64,000 bases of DNA from Peptostreptococcaceae bacterium VA2 (GCA_000686145.1 JMMB01000007.1:806001-870000), one strand, 5' to 3'. Positions 54,486-63,758 are shown, counted from the stretch's first letter. Made by a program: numbers and translations. Notes: generated from the letters alone by a model not told the origin.

Positions 54486-55766
54486 TTGTCCAAATATATA
54501 ATTAGTGGTAAAAACAAAATAGAGGGTAGGCTATCAATAAGAGGAGCTAAAAACTCCATATTACCTATCATGGCAGCAACTATACTTAATGAAAGTATAA
54601 GCACAATCCATAATGTACCGGATATATCTGATGTATACGTTATGATAAAAATATTAGAAAGCATTGGATGTAAGACAAGCTATGATAATGGAACATTAAT
54701 TATAGATAGTTCAAATATAAATTCTATGGAAGTAGAAGAACAGTATGTTAGAAAAATGAGATCTTCAATAATTATAATGGGTGCTATGATAGGAAGACTT
54801 GATTATATAAAAATAAGCCATCCAGGAGGATGTGCAATAGGAGCAAGACCTATAGATTTGCATCTTAAATCTTTAAAAAAACTAGGAATAAGGATACAAG
54901 AGGAAGATGGCTTCATAAAATGCTTTAGAGATAGATTAGCAGGAAATACTGTAAATCTTGAGTTTCCTAGTGTGGGAGCAACAGAAAATACAATGTTAGC
55001 TGCAGTTAGGGCTAAAGGTATAACAAAAATATATAATGCAGCAAGAGAACCAGAAATAGAAGATTTACAATTTTTTTTGAATGCAATGGGAGCAAAAATA
55101 AAAGGGGCAGGAACTAGTTATATAGAAATAGAAGGAGTAGATTCATTACACGAAGTAGAATACAATGTTATCCCTGATAGGATAGCCATAGGAACGTATA
55201 TGGTGGCCTCTGCGATGACTGGAGGGTGTTTGGAAGTAGATAAGGTAGTAAGAACTCATATGGAGCCTATAAATGACAAATTGAGAACTGCTGGATGTGA
55301 AATAGAATATACAAAGGAAGGTCTTAAACTTAAACCACCAAAGATTATACAAGCTATAGATTTAGTAAAAACTTCTCCACACCCAGGATTTCCAACAGAC
55401 ATGCAAGCACAATTAATGGCGCTTATGTCAATATCTAATGGAAGTACTATATTCCATGAAACTATTTTTGAAAATAGATTTATGCATTGCAGTGAACTTG
55501 CTAAATTAGGTGCAAATATTAAATATATAACGGAAAAAATGTGTATAGTAAAAGGTGTTGATAGACTCTATAATGCAAATGTTTCATCTCCTGATTTAAG
55601 AGGGGGAGCATCTCTTATATTAGCTGCGTTAACAATAGAGGGGGAAACTGAGATCTCAAATATATATCATGTTGAAAGAGGATATGAAAATATTGAGAGT
55701 ATATTAAGAGAATTAGGTGCTGATATAGTAAAAGTGGAAGATATAGAAGTGATAAAAGGCTATTAA
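54486..55766 (+). CDS. murA: UDP-GlcNAc 1-carboxyvinyltransferase MurA
   Basis: This 426-residue enzyme catalyses the first committed step of peptidoglycan synthesis and is the fosfomycin target. The active-site cysteine is C116 in SHPGGCAIGARPID, so fosfomycin could bind; K22 and N23 of the KN motif (RGAKNSILP) are also present. TTG start after AGGGGGG. It is downstream of a structured leader that hides this SD. Firmicutes usually have two MurA paralogues; only this one is in view. Confidence 0.95.
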   Translation: MSKYIISGKNKIEGRLSIRGAKNSILPIMAATILNESISTIHNVPDISDVYVMIKILESIGCKTSYDNGTLIIDSSNINSMEVEEQYVRKMRSSIIIMGAMIGRLDYIKISHPGGCAIGARPIDLHLKSLKKLGIRIQEEDGFIKCFRDRLAGNTVNLEFPSVGATENTMLAAVRAKGITKIYNAAREPEIEDLQFFLNAMGAKIKGAGTSYIEIEGVDSLHEVEYNVIPDRIAIGTYMVASAMTGGCLEVDKVVRTHMEPINDKLRTAGCEIEYTKEGLKLKPPKIIQAIDLVKTSPHPGFPTDMQAQLMALMSISNGSTIFHETIFENRFMHCSELAKLGANIKYITEKMCIVKGVDRLYNANVSSPDLRGGASLILAALTIEGETEISNIYHVERGYENIESILRELGADIVKVEDIEVIKGY

Positions 55767-55780
55767 GCCTTTTATTATTT
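55752..55780 (+). terminator. Terminator-like hairpin overlapping the murA stop codon
   Basis: ATAAAAGGC-TATTAA-GCCTTTTAT followed by TATTTT. The stop codon of murA lies in the loop. Confidence 0.75.
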
Positions 55781-55848
55781 TGAAGGGAAAAGTGCATATT
55801 TAGTTGTATTTATTAGTTATATAAAAAAATAAGAGAGGGAGTATAAAC

Positions 55849-56583
55849 ATGAAAAAATATAAAAAACATAATACTAGCAAATTAATGATTTTGCTAAGCT
55901 TTATGTTAATGATAATAATATTTATATATATAACTCTAAATAGCAATTTATTTAATAGCACAAATGTAAAGATAGAAGGCAACAAAAGAGTCTCAAAAGA
56001 TGAAATAATAAAAGTATTAGACATAAAAGAAGATAAAAATATATTTATGTATAATGCAAAAGAAATGGAAAAGTCTTTGATGAAAAATAAATACATAGAA
56101 AGTGTAAAAGTAAAAAGAAGCATCCCTAATAAATTGAAAATATTAATTATAGAAAAAGAGATAGCTGCAACTATTAAAGATGAAAAAAATTATTGCTATA
56201 TAGACACTAAAGGAAACTTAATACAAAAAATAGAAAAATTAGATGGAAATGAAGAAAATGTTGTTGTAGAAGTAAAATATAAAGTAAATGATGATCAAAG
56301 CATAGATTTTGAGAATGAAGAAATTAAAAAAAGGTTACTATATTTATTAGAATCTATGAAAAAAAATAATCTTTACAAAAAAATAAATAAAATTAACTTG
56401 CAAAAAAATGATATTATAAATATGTACACAAAAGATGATATAAAAATAATATTACCGAATGATAAAAAAATAGAGTATAATATTGCGATGATAAGTTCTA
56501 TTTTGTCAGATTTACAAGGAAAACATGTAAATGGAGGAACGATAGATTTTATTTCTGGAAATAATCCTATATATAGACCTTAA
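55849..56583 (+). CDS. ftsQ: FtsQ/DivIB-type division protein
   Basis: This 244-residue bitopic protein has a short basic cytoplasmic tail, one TM (about 12-32) and an extracytoplasmic POTRA domain starting NVKIEGNKRVSKDEIIKVL (about 42-115), then a beta domain. It belongs to the divisome with FtsL and DivIC. The SD is GAGAGGGAG. It starts about 80 bases after murA, past a hairpin. Its sequence is divergent, as usual for the family, but topology and place are decisive. Confidence 0.9.
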   Translation: MKKYKKHNTSKLMILLSFMLMIIIFIYITLNSNLFNSTNVKIEGNKRVSKDEIIKVLDIKEDKNIFMYNAKEMEKSLMKNKYIESVKVKRSIPNKLKILIIEKEIAATIKDEKNYCYIDTKGNLIQKIEKLDGNEENVVVEVKYKVNDDQSIDFENEEIKKRLLYLLESMKKNNLYKKINKINLQKNDIINMYTKDDIKIILPNDKKIEYNIAMISSILSDLQGKHVNGGTIDFISGNNPIYRP

Positions 56584-56611
56584 ATAGTAATTTAGATAAG
56601 GGGTGATTTTG

Positions 56612-57304
56612 TTGCAAAAGAAAAAGGCTTATAAAAGCTTAGTAATTTGCAGTATAATACTAGGTATTCTTATAAGTTTACAGTTAAAAACTATAGATAC
56701 AGAAAACAATGGAATGACAACTTCTAAAAAAGGAGAACAATTAGCTGTAGAGTTGAAAGGATTAAAAAAAGAAGAAAGCGATCTTAAAGCTGAAAATAAA
56801 GCCATAAAAGATAAAATAGATCAGTATAAAGGCGATCAGGGTGACGATAAGCTTGAAGCTGAAATAGAGAAATATGAAATTTTAGCTGGATACACTAATG
56901 TATCTGGAAAGGGAATAGAAGTTAATATTAATCAAAATGAAGATGTAAAATCAAATAGTAGTCAAAGTATAATATATAACTACGATTTAATATTATCTAT
57001 GATAAATAAACTAAATTCAGCACAAGCAAATGCAATATCAATAAATGGAGAAAGAGTTGTTTCTAATACATATATACATTTAAAAGGCGATAGTTTATTT
57101 ATAAATGATATAAAAATAGATGAACCAATAATAGTAAAAGCAATTGGAGATCCAGATACTTTAGCCTCAGCTTTACAAATTAAATATGGTATCATTTGGG
57201 AGATGGAGAAGTATTATAATTGTAAAATTGAGATAAAAAAAGAAACAAAAATGGAGATAAATGGGCATAGTAAATTGATTGATTCAAGTGCGGATAAGAG
57301 GTAA
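56612..57304 (+). CDS. DUF881 family membrane protein (first of two)
   Basis: This protein has about 230 residues from the TTG at 56612, chosen because the AGGGGTG that overlaps an in-frame GTG (56603) serves as SD. It has an N-terminal TM (about 10-28), a coiled coil (about 45-80) and an extracytoplasmic DUF881 domain (SGKGIEVNI, LNSAQANAISINGERVV, AIGDPDTLASAL). Function unknown; the family lies between ftsQ and ftsZ in many clostridia, suggesting a role in division or envelope remodelling. The next gene is its paralogue, with a 3-base gap. Confidence 0.88.
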   Translation: MQKKKAYKSLVICSIILGILISLQLKTIDTENNGMTTSKKGEQLAVELKGLKKEESDLKAENKAIKDKIDQYKGDQGDDKLEAEIEKYEILAGYTNVSGKGIEVNINQNEDVKSNSSQSIIYNYDLILSMINKLNSAQANAISINGERVVSNTYIHLKGDSLFINDIKIDEPIIVKAIGDPDTLASALQIKYGIIWEMEKYYNCKIEIKKETKMEINGHSKLIDSSADKR

Positions 57305-57307
57305 GTT

Positions 57308-58000
57308 ATGCATAAAATTATAAAGCGAAAAATAATTATATTTAGTGCATTTATATTTGGTATTTTAATATCAACATATATAAAGTCTTTAGATTCTAAT
57401 AAAATATATATTACTTTAGAAAACAAAAAAGAGATTGAAAGTCAAATAGAAAAAACTAAAAAAGAAGTAAACAAACTAAAAGAAACAAAAATAAGTTATG
57501 AAAAGAAATTAGAAAATTATAAAGAAGTAATGGAAGATGAAAATAAATCTATTCCAGATTTAATGGAAGAAGAATTAAAATCTTTAAAAGAAATGAGTGG
57601 AATGGCAAAAGTAAGCGGAGATGGTGTTATAATTACTATAAAGGATAGTGATAAAGAATTAGCTAGTGGCCAAAATCCAAATGATTTAATTGTTCATGAT
57701 ATAGATATTATAAGGGTTATAAATGATTTGAAAAAATCTGGAGCGAAAGCGTTATCTATAAATGGAGAGAGGCTTTTGCCTTTAAGTAAAATAAAATGCT
57801 CTGGAGCTACTATAACTGTAAATGATAAAACATATGGACAACCCTTTATTATAAGTGCGATAGGAGATAAAGATATCTTAATGGCATCAATGATTTCACC
57901 GCAATCTTATGCAAATTTGTTAAAAGATGGATATGGAATTTATATAAAAGTTGAACAAAAAGATGGTATAACAATAAACTCATATAAAAAATCTATATAA
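57308..58000 (+). CDS. DUF881 family membrane protein (second of two)
   Basis: This 230-residue paralogue of the preceding gene has the same layout: TM (about 8-25), coiled coil (about 38-80) and a DUF881 domain with SGDGVIITI, LKKSGAKALSINGERLLP and AIGDKDILMASM. The start has an AAGAGGTAAG SD inside the end of the first copy. The two copies are clearly diverged, so the duplication is old, and both look intact. Confidence 0.88.
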   Translation: MHKIIKRKIIIFSAFIFGILISTYIKSLDSNKIYITLENKKEIESQIEKTKKEVNKLKETKISYEKKLENYKEVMEDENKSIPDLMEEELKSLKEMSGMAKVSGDGVIITIKDSDKELASGQNPNDLIVHDIDIIRVINDLKKSGAKALSINGERLLPLSKIKCSGATITVNDKTYGQPFIISAIGDKDILMASMISPQSYANLLKDGYGIYIKVEQKDGITINSYKKSI

Positions 58001-58061
58001 AAAACATTAAAAACCTTGAAAAATGTAGGGGTTTCAAAGTAAAATAAAGAAGGTGATTATT

Positions 58062-58415
58062 TTGATATGGATATTAGCAGGCCTAGCACTTGGAGTTGTA
58101 GTTGGATATTATATTCCATTTACTTATCCTATAGATTATTCATTATATATGTCTGTAGCAATACTTGCAACTATGGACTCTATATTTGGAGCAGTTAAAT
58201 CAGGATTTGAAAGCAAATATGATAATATAATATTTTTAACTGGGTTCATAGGCAATGCATTATTAGCTATGATACTGACATATATAGGCGATAGACTGGG
58301 TATACCGCTTTATTATGTCGCTATATTGGTATTCGGATCGAGAATATTTGACAATTTATCCACAATTAGGAGATATATTGTTACGAATATGAGGAATAAA
58401 AAAAGAGGAAAATGA
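58062..58415 (+). CDS. sbp: Small basic protein Sbp (DUF1290)
   Basis: This small membrane protein has 117 residues from the TTG at 58062, which follows AGAAGGTGA; the GTG at 58053 is inside the SD. Three hydrophobic spans are present, with the family's YMSVAILATMDSIFGAVKSGFESKYDN and FGSRIFDNLSTIRR. Function unknown. It sits just before ftsZ, as in many Firmicutes, hinting at a link to division, and has its own short gap of about 60 bases from the DUF881 pair. Confidence 0.9.
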   Translation: MIWILAGLALGVVVGYYIPFTYPIDYSLYMSVAILATMDSIFGAVKSGFESKYDNIIFLTGFIGNALLAMILTYIGDRLGIPLYYVAILVFGSRIFDNLSTIRRYIVTNMRNKKRGK

Positions 58416-58521
58416 ATATTTTTGTGGAATAACTTAGTTAAATATTAACAAAATTAAAAGATTAAATGATATAATTAATACATATATTTATTTACAATCA
58501 TAAAATAAGGAGGTTTAATAG

Positions 58522-59661
58522 ATGCTAAACTTTGACGTAGAAACAGATGGTCTTGCTCAAATCAAGGTAATAGGCGCAGGTGGCGGAGGAAACAACGCTG
58601 TCAATAGAATGGTTGAAGCTCAGCTTCAAGGTGTTGAATTCATAGCCGTTAACACAGATAAGCAAGCTTTACTTACATCAAAAGCTGAATATAAAATTCA
58701 AATAGGCGAGAAATTAACGAGAGGGCTTGGAGCAGGAGCAAATCCTGAAGTTGGTAAAAGAGCCGCAGAAGAAAGTAAAGATGAGATAGTTAAAGTACTT
58801 CAAGGATCAGATATGGTATTCGTAACTGCGGGTATGGGTGGAGGAACAGGTACAGGAGCAGCACCTGTTATAGCTCAACTTGCAAAAGAAATGGGAATAC
58901 TTACTGTAGGGGTAGTTACTAAACCTTTCGTATTCGAAGGTAAAGTTAGAATGAAAAATGCAGAAAGTGGTATATCTGAATTAAAATCAAAAGTTGATAC
59001 ATTAATAACTATTCCAAATGATAGACTTTTACAGATAGTACAAAAAAATACATCTATGCTAGATGCATTCTCTATAGCTGATGATGTATTAAAGCAAGGT
59101 ATACAATCTATATCAGATTTAATAGCAGTTCCAGGTCTTATAAACTTAGACTTTGCTGACGTTACCTCAGTAATGAAAGAACAAGGACTAGCACATATGG
59201 GACTAGGTAGCGCATCAGGCGAAAATAGAGCACTTGAAGCAGCAAGACTAGCTATACAATCACCACTTCTTGAAACATCGATAAGAGGAGCAAGAGGTGT
59301 ATTACTTAATATAACAGGTGGCCCTAACTTAGGACTATTAGAAATAAATGAGGCATCAACTTTAGTTAATGAGTCATGTGACCCAGAAGCTAATATTATA
59401 TTTGGAGCATCTATAAGAGAAGATTTAGGTGAAGAAATAAAGATAACTGTAATAGCTACAGGATTTGATGATAATAAAGATATGAGCTTTGATATAGCTG
59501 AGAAGCCAAAGGTAACACAAAGACCTACTTTAAATACAGCACCAATACAAAAACAAGAAGAAAAAGAAGAAATAATAATGACAAGAGAAGAACCTAAAAA
59601 AGTAAATGTTGTTGAAGAAGACGATATGGAAATTCCAACATTTTTAAGAAGAAGAAGATAA
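58522..59661 (+). CDS. ftsZ: Cell division GTPase FtsZ
   Basis: This 379-residue tubulin homologue forms the Z-ring. The nucleotide loop [13 protein letters not shown] near residue 18 and the tubulin signature GGGTGTG (106-112) are intact. A linker from about 320 leads to the conserved C-terminal peptide ([13 protein letters not shown]) that binds FtsA/SepF-type partners. The SD AAGGAGG is strong. It ends the cluster with a terminator. No ftsA is present next to it. Confidence 0.97.
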   Translation: MLNFDVETDGLAQIKVIGAGGGGNNAVNRMVEAQLQGVEFIAVNTDKQALLTSKAEYKIQIGEKLTRGLGAGANPEVGKRAAEESKDEIVKVLQGSDMVFVTAGMGGGTGTGAAPVIAQLAKEMGILTVGVVTKPFVFEGKVRMKNAESGISELKSKVDTLITIPNDRLLQIVQKNTSMLDAFSIADDVLKQGIQSISDLIAVPGLINLDFADVTSVMKEQGLAHMGLGSASGENRALEAARLAIQSPLLETSIRGARGVLLNITGGPNLGLLEINEASTLVNESCDPEANIIFGASIREDLGEEIKITVIATGFDDNKDMSFDIAEKPKVTQRPTLNTAPIQKQEEKEEIIMTREEPKKVNVVEEDDMEIPTFLRRRR

Positions 59662-59664
59662 TTT

Positions 59665-59691
59665 AAAGAAGTCTATATGGCTTCTTTTTTT
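59665..59691 (+). terminator. Intrinsic terminator after ftsZ
   Basis: AAAGAAGTC-TATAT-GGCTTCTTT (one G-U) followed by Ts, 4 bases after the ftsZ stop codon. Confidence 0.88.
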
Positions 59692-59869
59692 ATGCACTAA
59701 ATTAAGTGCAAATATTACTTGTAGAGGTCAATTTCTACAAATTAGTATAAATAAAAAAAGTTAAAATATAGGTATAAAAATGAACATTATTGAATAAGTA
59801 TTATAGGGAAACATTCTAATATAGCCATTTTGAAAAATATATTTAAAATATAATGTAAATTTAGAAATT

Positions 59870-59898
59870 AAAAAGAAAGCTGAATGCTTTCTTTTTTT
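59870..59898 (+). terminator. Second terminator in the ftsZ-spoIIGA gap
   Basis: AAAAAGAAAGC-TGAAT-GCTTTCTTTTT with a T-run. No gene lies between it and the ftsZ terminator 180 bases upstream. Confidence 0.88.
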
Positions 59899-59926
59899 GT
59901 GTTTTCTTACAGTAAAATAAATGCAT

Positions 59927-59974
59927 TTCGACCATTAAAAATGACATAAAATTTTGTAACTACTAATTTATAAT
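59927..59974 (+). promoter_or_regulatory. Candidate Spo0A-dependent spoIIG promoter
   Basis: A 0A-box-like TTCGACC (59927-59933) lies just before ATGACA (59941-59946), followed by a 22-base spacer and TATAAT (59969-59974). The B. subtilis spoIIG promoter is known for a 22-bp spacing and adjoining 0A boxes. Confidence 0.65.
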
Positions 59975-60003
59975 ATAAGCAAAGGTAAAGGGGGGACTAT
60001 GCA

Positions 60004-60846
60004 ATGTATATGGAATACTACGTTATAGAAAACCTATTAATAAATTATATTATTATAAGTTGTACTTCTATTCTAACAAAAAAATATAATAACAATAAAA
60101 AAAAATGTATAGGTGCGTCTTTAGGGGCTATTTACTCTGTAGCATATATTTATCCCCAGCTAGATATATTGTTTACGATACCATTTAAAATATTAATTAT
60201 GACCATTATAACTCTTTTAGCATTTACATATAAAAATAAAAAAGAGTATATGAGCATAGTTCTTGTTTTTTATTTAGTAAATATTTTTATATCTGGAACT
60301 ACTTTTTTTATAATTTATTTTACAGGTATAGATCATATGAAAATATCTTTTGTAATAATTTGTGCATATGTAAGTTGTGAACTACTAAAGTACATATATA
60401 ACGATATAAAGACGATTAAGCAGCTTAAAGAATTCACCAAGACTGTAAATATAAATTTTTTAGATAAAAGCTGTAGTTGCAAAGCCCTATTAGATAGTGG
60501 GAATTTATTAAAAGATCCTATGAGCAATAATGATGTTGTTATTGTTAAATCAAGTGCATTGAAAGATGTATTACCAGAAGCTCTTGTTAATTATAATTAC
60601 GAGAATATAGATATGATTAAGGCAGAAGAACTTATAAATTTATTAGATGATGAAATTTCATCTAGAATAAGGTTGATTCCGTACAAACATGCAGGAAGTA
60701 GTAAAGGTAGTATTATATTGGGCCTAAAAGCAGATTACATAGAGGTAGATGAAAATAAAATAGGAAATATAATATTAGGTATTTCTAATTTTAATGATTG
60801 TGAGTACAATGCAATATTAAATCCGTGTTTATTGTCAGAGGTTTAG
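60004..60846 (+). CDS. spoIIGA: Sporulation sigma-E processing peptidase SpoIIGA
   Basis: This 280-residue membrane protease cleaves pro-sigma-E in the mother cell after a signal from the forespore. The N-terminal half has five spans; the C-terminal half holds a retroviral-type aspartyl protease motif, ALLDSGNLLKDP with D164. The SD is GGGGGGAC. The next gene, sigE, is its substrate and starts 26 bases downstream in the same operon. Confidence 0.94.
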   Translation: MYMEYYVIENLLINYIIISCTSILTKKYNNNKKKCIGASLGAIYSVAYIYPQLDILFTIPFKILIMTIITLLAFTYKNKKEYMSIVLVFYLVNIFISGTTFFIIYFTGIDHMKISFVIICAYVSCELLKYIYNDIKTIKQLKEFTKTVNINFLDKSCSCKALLDSGNLLKDPMSNNDVVIVKSSALKDVLPEALVNYNYENIDMIKAEELINLLDDEISSRIRLIPYKHAGSSKGSIILGLKADYIEVDENKIGNIILGISNFNDCEYNAILNPCLLSEV

Positions 60847-60872
60847 ATATATAAATTAAAGGGGGAGATAAA

Positions 60873-61595
60873 ATGAGATCATTAATGTCAAAGGTATTTA
60901 ACAAATTTATATCTATATTAATTAAGTTAGGTATAATAAAGCCAAAAGGAATTTATTACATGGGTGGAGTAAATATACTTCCACCACCTTTAAAACCAGA
61001 TGAAGAAAATGAGATATTACAAAAACTAGAGCATGATGAAAGTGTAAAAACTGTTTTAATAGAGAGAAATTTAAGATTAGTAGTATATATATCTAGAAAA
61101 TTTGAAAATACAGGAATTGATGTAGAAGATTTAATATCTATAGGAACTATAGGTTTAATTAAAGCTGTAAACACATTTAAGCTAAATAAAAATATAAAAT
61201 TAGCAACATATGCTTCAAGATGTATAGAAAATGAGATATTAATGTATCTTAGAAAAAATAATAAAAAGAAAACTGAGGTTTCTTTTGATGAACCTTTAAA
61301 TGTAGATCTAGACGGTAATGAACTTTTACTATCAGATGTATTAGGAACTGAAAATGATGAGATATATAAAATGATAGAAGAAGAGATAGATAAGGATTTA
61401 TTAGTTATGGCACTTGATAGGTTGTCAGACAGAGAAAAGCAAATTATGGAATTAAGATTTGGCTTAACTACAAGAGGAAGAGAAAAAACTCAAAAAGAAG
61501 TTGCGAATATGCTTGGAATATCTCAATCTTACATTTCTAGACTTGAAAAAAAAATAATTTTAAGATTAAAAAAAGAAATGAAAAAATTTGTATAA
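60873..61595 (+). CDS. sigE: Sporulation sigma factor sigma-E
   Basis: This 240-residue mother-cell sigma factor is made with an N-terminal pro-sequence (about the first 27-30 residues, amphipathic, [20 protein letters not shown]) that SpoIIGA removes. Region 2 ([39 protein letters not shown]) and region 4 ([28 protein letters not shown]) are clear. The SD is AAGGGGGAG. Together with spoIIGA it forms the spoIIG operon. Confidence 0.96.
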   Translation: MRSLMSKVFNKFISILIKLGIIKPKGIYYMGGVNILPPPLKPDEENEILQKLEHDESVKTVLIERNLRLVVYISRKFENTGIDVEDLISIGTIGLIKAVNTFKLNKNIKLATYASRCIENEILMYLRKNNKKKTEVSFDEPLNVDLDGNELLLSDVLGTENDEIYKMIEEEIDKDLLVMALDRLSDREKQIMELRFGLTTRGREKTQKEVANMLGISQSYISRLEKKIILRLKKEMKKFV

Positions 61596-61607
61596 ATAAA
61601 TAAATTC

Positions 61608-61669
61608 TTCTTAAAAGTATAAAAATATATGATGTGTAAATAATTTCATATAGATAAAACTTTTAAGAA
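61608..61669 (+). promoter_or_regulatory. Inverted repeat in the sigG leader reaching the ribosome binding site
   Basis: TTCTTAAAAGT (61608-61618) pairs perfectly with ACTTTTAAGAA (61659-61669). The right arm runs into the AAAGGA SD at 61668-61673, ahead of the sigG ATG at 61683. Confidence 0.65.
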
Positions 61670-61682
61670 AGGACTGAAATGT

Positions 61683-62456
61683 ATGCAAATAAATAAAGTT
61701 GAAATCTGTGGTGTAAATACATCTGAGCTTCCAGTTCTTAAAAATAAGCAAATGATGGAGCTTTTTGTGAAAATAAAAGCTGGAGACGAAGAAGCAAGAC
61801 AACAGTTTGTAAGAGGAAATCTAAGACTAGTTTTAAGTGTGATACAAAAGTTCAATAATAGAGGAGAAAATGTAGATGATTTATTCCAAATAGGATGTAT
61901 AGGTCTAATAAAGGCTATAGATAATTTTGACTTAAGCCAAAATGTAAGATTTTCAACTTATGCAGTTCCTATGATTATAGGTGAAATAAGAAGATATTTA
62001 AGAGACAATAACCCTATAAGAGTTAGTAGATCATTAAAGGACGTAGCATACAAAGCTTTACAAGTTAGAGAAAGACTAGTACGAGCTAATTCAAAAGAGC
62101 CTACAGTGTCTGAGATAGCAAAAGAACTAGAACTAGCAGTAGAAGATGTAGTTATGGCACTAGATGCAATACAAGATCCTATATCATTATTTGATCCGGT
62201 GTATCAAGACAATGGAGATGCTATATTTGTAATGGACCAAGTTCAAGATAAAAAAGATACAGATGAAAATTGGTTACAAGAAATAGCATTGAAAGAAGCA
62301 ATTAAAAAGTTGAACAATAGAGAAAAACTAGTACTAGATTTAAGGTTTTATAAAGGTCGAACTCAAATAGAAGTGGCAGATGAGATTGGAATATCTCAAG
62401 CTCAAGTATCAAGAATTGAAAAAAATGCTTTGAAAAATATGAAAAAATACATGTAG
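61683..62456 (+). CDS. sigG: Sporulation sigma factor sigma-G
   Basis: This 257-residue late forespore sigma factor has no pro-sequence and a characteristic N-terminus (KVEICGVNTSELPVLKN). Region 2 (NLRLVLSVIQKF, DLFQIGCIGLIKAIDNF), region 3 (NPIRVSRSLKDVAYKAL) and region 4 (LNNREKLVLDLRF, GISQAQVSRIEKNAL) are complete. It follows sigE by 87 bases, the conserved spoIIGA-sigE-sigG order. The leader hairpin near its SD may slow translation. Confidence 0.96.
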   Translation: MQINKVEICGVNTSELPVLKNKQMMELFVKIKAGDEEARQQFVRGNLRLVLSVIQKFNNRGENVDDLFQIGCIGLIKAIDNFDLSQNVRFSTYAVPMIIGEIRRYLRDNNPIRVSRSLKDVAYKALQVRERLVRANSKEPTVSEIAKELELAVEDVVMALDAIQDPISLFDPVYQDNGDAIFVMDQVQDKKDTDENWLQEIALKEAIKKLNNREKLVLDLRFYKGRTQIEVADEIGISQAQVSRIEKNALKNMKKYM

Positions 62457-62470
62457 AGGAAGTTAAGAAT

Positions 62471-62508
62471 TAATCGTTGATATAAAATTATATCAACGAT
62501 TTTTATTT
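62471..62508 (+). terminator. Intrinsic terminator after sigG
   Basis: AATCGTTGATATA-AAAT-TATATCAACGATT followed by TTTATTTTT. Confidence 0.94.
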
Positions 62509-62519
62509 TTTTGTAATTA

Positions 62520-62549
62520 TTGTAAAAAAAGGGAAAAATATGGTATAAT
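62520..62549 (+). promoter_or_regulatory. Extended -10 promoter for the agr-like operon
   Basis: TTGTAA at 62520-62525, an 18-base spacer, and TGG-TATAAT with the -10 at 62544-62549. Confidence 0.75.
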
Positions 62550-62584
62550 TCATTGTAGGAGAAACTTACTCAAGGAGAAAAATT

Positions 62585-63082
62585 ATGATTAATTCAGATA
62601 TTATTTATGCTGTATTAAGAACAATTCCAGAAAGTATAATGATAATATTTGCTGGATTAATTTTGTTAGGTATAAAAAAAGATAAATTATATATATTAAA
62701 AAATGGAATTTTATTAGGAATTATTATATCTGTAATAAGAAAATTGCCAATTGGTTTTGGAATACATACAGTATTATCTATGATAACAGTGGGTGTAATA
62801 TTATTTATAATATCAAAGGATAGACTTTTAAATTCTATTATAGCAACTTGTCAAATTTGGATAGCATTGTCATTAAGTGAAGCAATATATATAATGATAG
62901 CTACTAAAATTATAAAAATACCATTTAATATTCTAATAAACAATATAGGTATAAAAGGAGCTGTCACAACACTTCCATCTTTAGTAATATTTTTAGGATT
63001 ATCTTTATTGTTTAATAAGATACAAAATAAAATAAAAAAAATATTAAAAGAAAAGTTAAAAGAAAATACTGAAATTGCATAG
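62585..63082 (+). CDS. Sensor-like membrane protein of an agr operon, no kinase domain
   Basis: This 165-residue protein has about five hydrophobic spans and a short basic helix at the C-terminus (residues about 142-165). LRTIPESIMIIFAGLILL and IRKLPIGFGIHTVLSMI recall the N-terminal membrane region of GHKL (AgrC-type) histidine kinases of clostridia, but the protein stops before any dimerisation or ATPase domain. It is the first gene of the operon with agrB and agrD (12-base gap, SD AAGGAG). It may be a peptide-binding receptor or chaperone for AgrB; function is not known. The resemblance is from pattern only. Confidence 0.62.
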   Translation: MINSDIIYAVLRTIPESIMIIFAGLILLGIKKDKLYILKNGILLGIIISVIRKLPIGFGIHTVLSMITVGVILFIISKDRLLNSIIATCQIWIALSLSEAIYIMIATKIIKIPFNILINNIGIKGAVTTLPSLVIFLGLSLLFNKIQNKIKKILKEKLKENTEIA

Positions 63083-63094
63083 TAGGAGAGTAAT

Positions 63095-63748
63095 ATGGGG
63101 GCTATAGATCATATATCAAAAGATGTATCAGAAAAATTAGGGAATAGATTAGATAAAACTGAAGAAGAAAAAGCTGTTTTGAATTATGGCTTATTTATAA
63201 TAATACATACTAGCTTAGCCATTATTTTAACATTTATAGCAGGTCTAGTTACAGGCATGGTAATTGAAATGATGACAATAACATTTTCAGCAGCATGGAT
63301 GAAAAGGTATTCAGGTGGTGTCCATGCAAATACACCAAATAGATGTTTAATAATCGGAATAATAGTATCACTTATATTCTGTTTTCTGTATAAAACAGAA
63401 ATAATTTTTTTAGAAGATAATATGTTATTACTTATATTGCTGATAGGTATTATATTATCATATATAGTACTTTATTATAAATGTCCTGTAGGCTCTAAAA
63501 ATAAACCATTAAAAAAAGAATCTACTAGAAGAAAATTAAGAAAAAAAGCATTTACACTAATTAATGTATACTCGATAGCTATATTAGCTGGATATTTACT
63601 ATATAAAAAGCAAGATATATATATATTAAAAGATATAATAAGTTGTATATGGCTAGGATTGATGTTGCAAACTTCAATGCTTACTAAATTTGGTCAAAGG
63701 TTAATTATATTATTAGATGCTATGTTAGGAAAGTTGAAGATATCATAA
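63095..63748 (+). CDS. agrB: AgrB-type peptide-processing protease
   Basis: This 217-residue membrane endopeptidase cuts the AgrD precursor and forms the thiolactone ring. The catalytic pair is H77 and C84 in YSGGVHANTPNRC, at the same positions as in S. aureus AgrB. Several hydrophobic spans surround it. The SD is TAGGAGAG. The short agrD gene follows 70 bases later, past a small hairpin. It is a complete AgrB; no homologue of agrC or agrA is in the window. Confidence 0.95.
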   Translation: MGAIDHISKDVSEKLGNRLDKTEEEKAVLNYGLFIIIHTSLAIILTFIAGLVTGMVIEMMTITFSAAWMKRYSGGVHANTPNRCLIIGIIVSLIFCFLYKTEIIFLEDNMLLLILLIGIILSYIVLYYKCPVGSKNKPLKKESTRRKLRKKAFTLINVYSIAILAGYLLYKKQDIYILKDIISCIWLGLMLQTSMLTKFGQRLIILLDAMLGKLKIS

Positions 63749-63758
63749 TTTTGTATTC

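Larger units (their letters stand above)
59662..60003 (+). other. 342-base gap between ftsZ and spoIIGA
   Basis: Contents: the ftsZ terminator (59665-59691), two small hairpins (TGCACT/AGTGCA at 59693-59710 and TTGTAGA/TCTACAA at 59719-59740), about 130 bases of AT-rich sequence with no recognised signal, a second terminator (59870-59898), and the spoIIGA promoter region. The part between the two terminators could specify a small RNA, but no clear promoter is seen for it. Confidence 0.7.

Noticed and set aside
55800-56123. 107-residue minus-strand open frame
   Set aside because: It is antisense to ftsQ, its hydrophobic look comes from AT-rich complement, and it has no SD.
56612-58000. The two DUF881 genes as one gene broken by a frameshift
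   Set aside because: Each has its own start, TM, coiled coil and full domain; tandem copies are usual in clostridia.
62585-63082. First gene of the agr operon as a holin or generic transporter
   Set aside because: The IPES and LPIGFGIHT segments and the place before agrB fit an AgrC-like sensor region better; holins are shorter.
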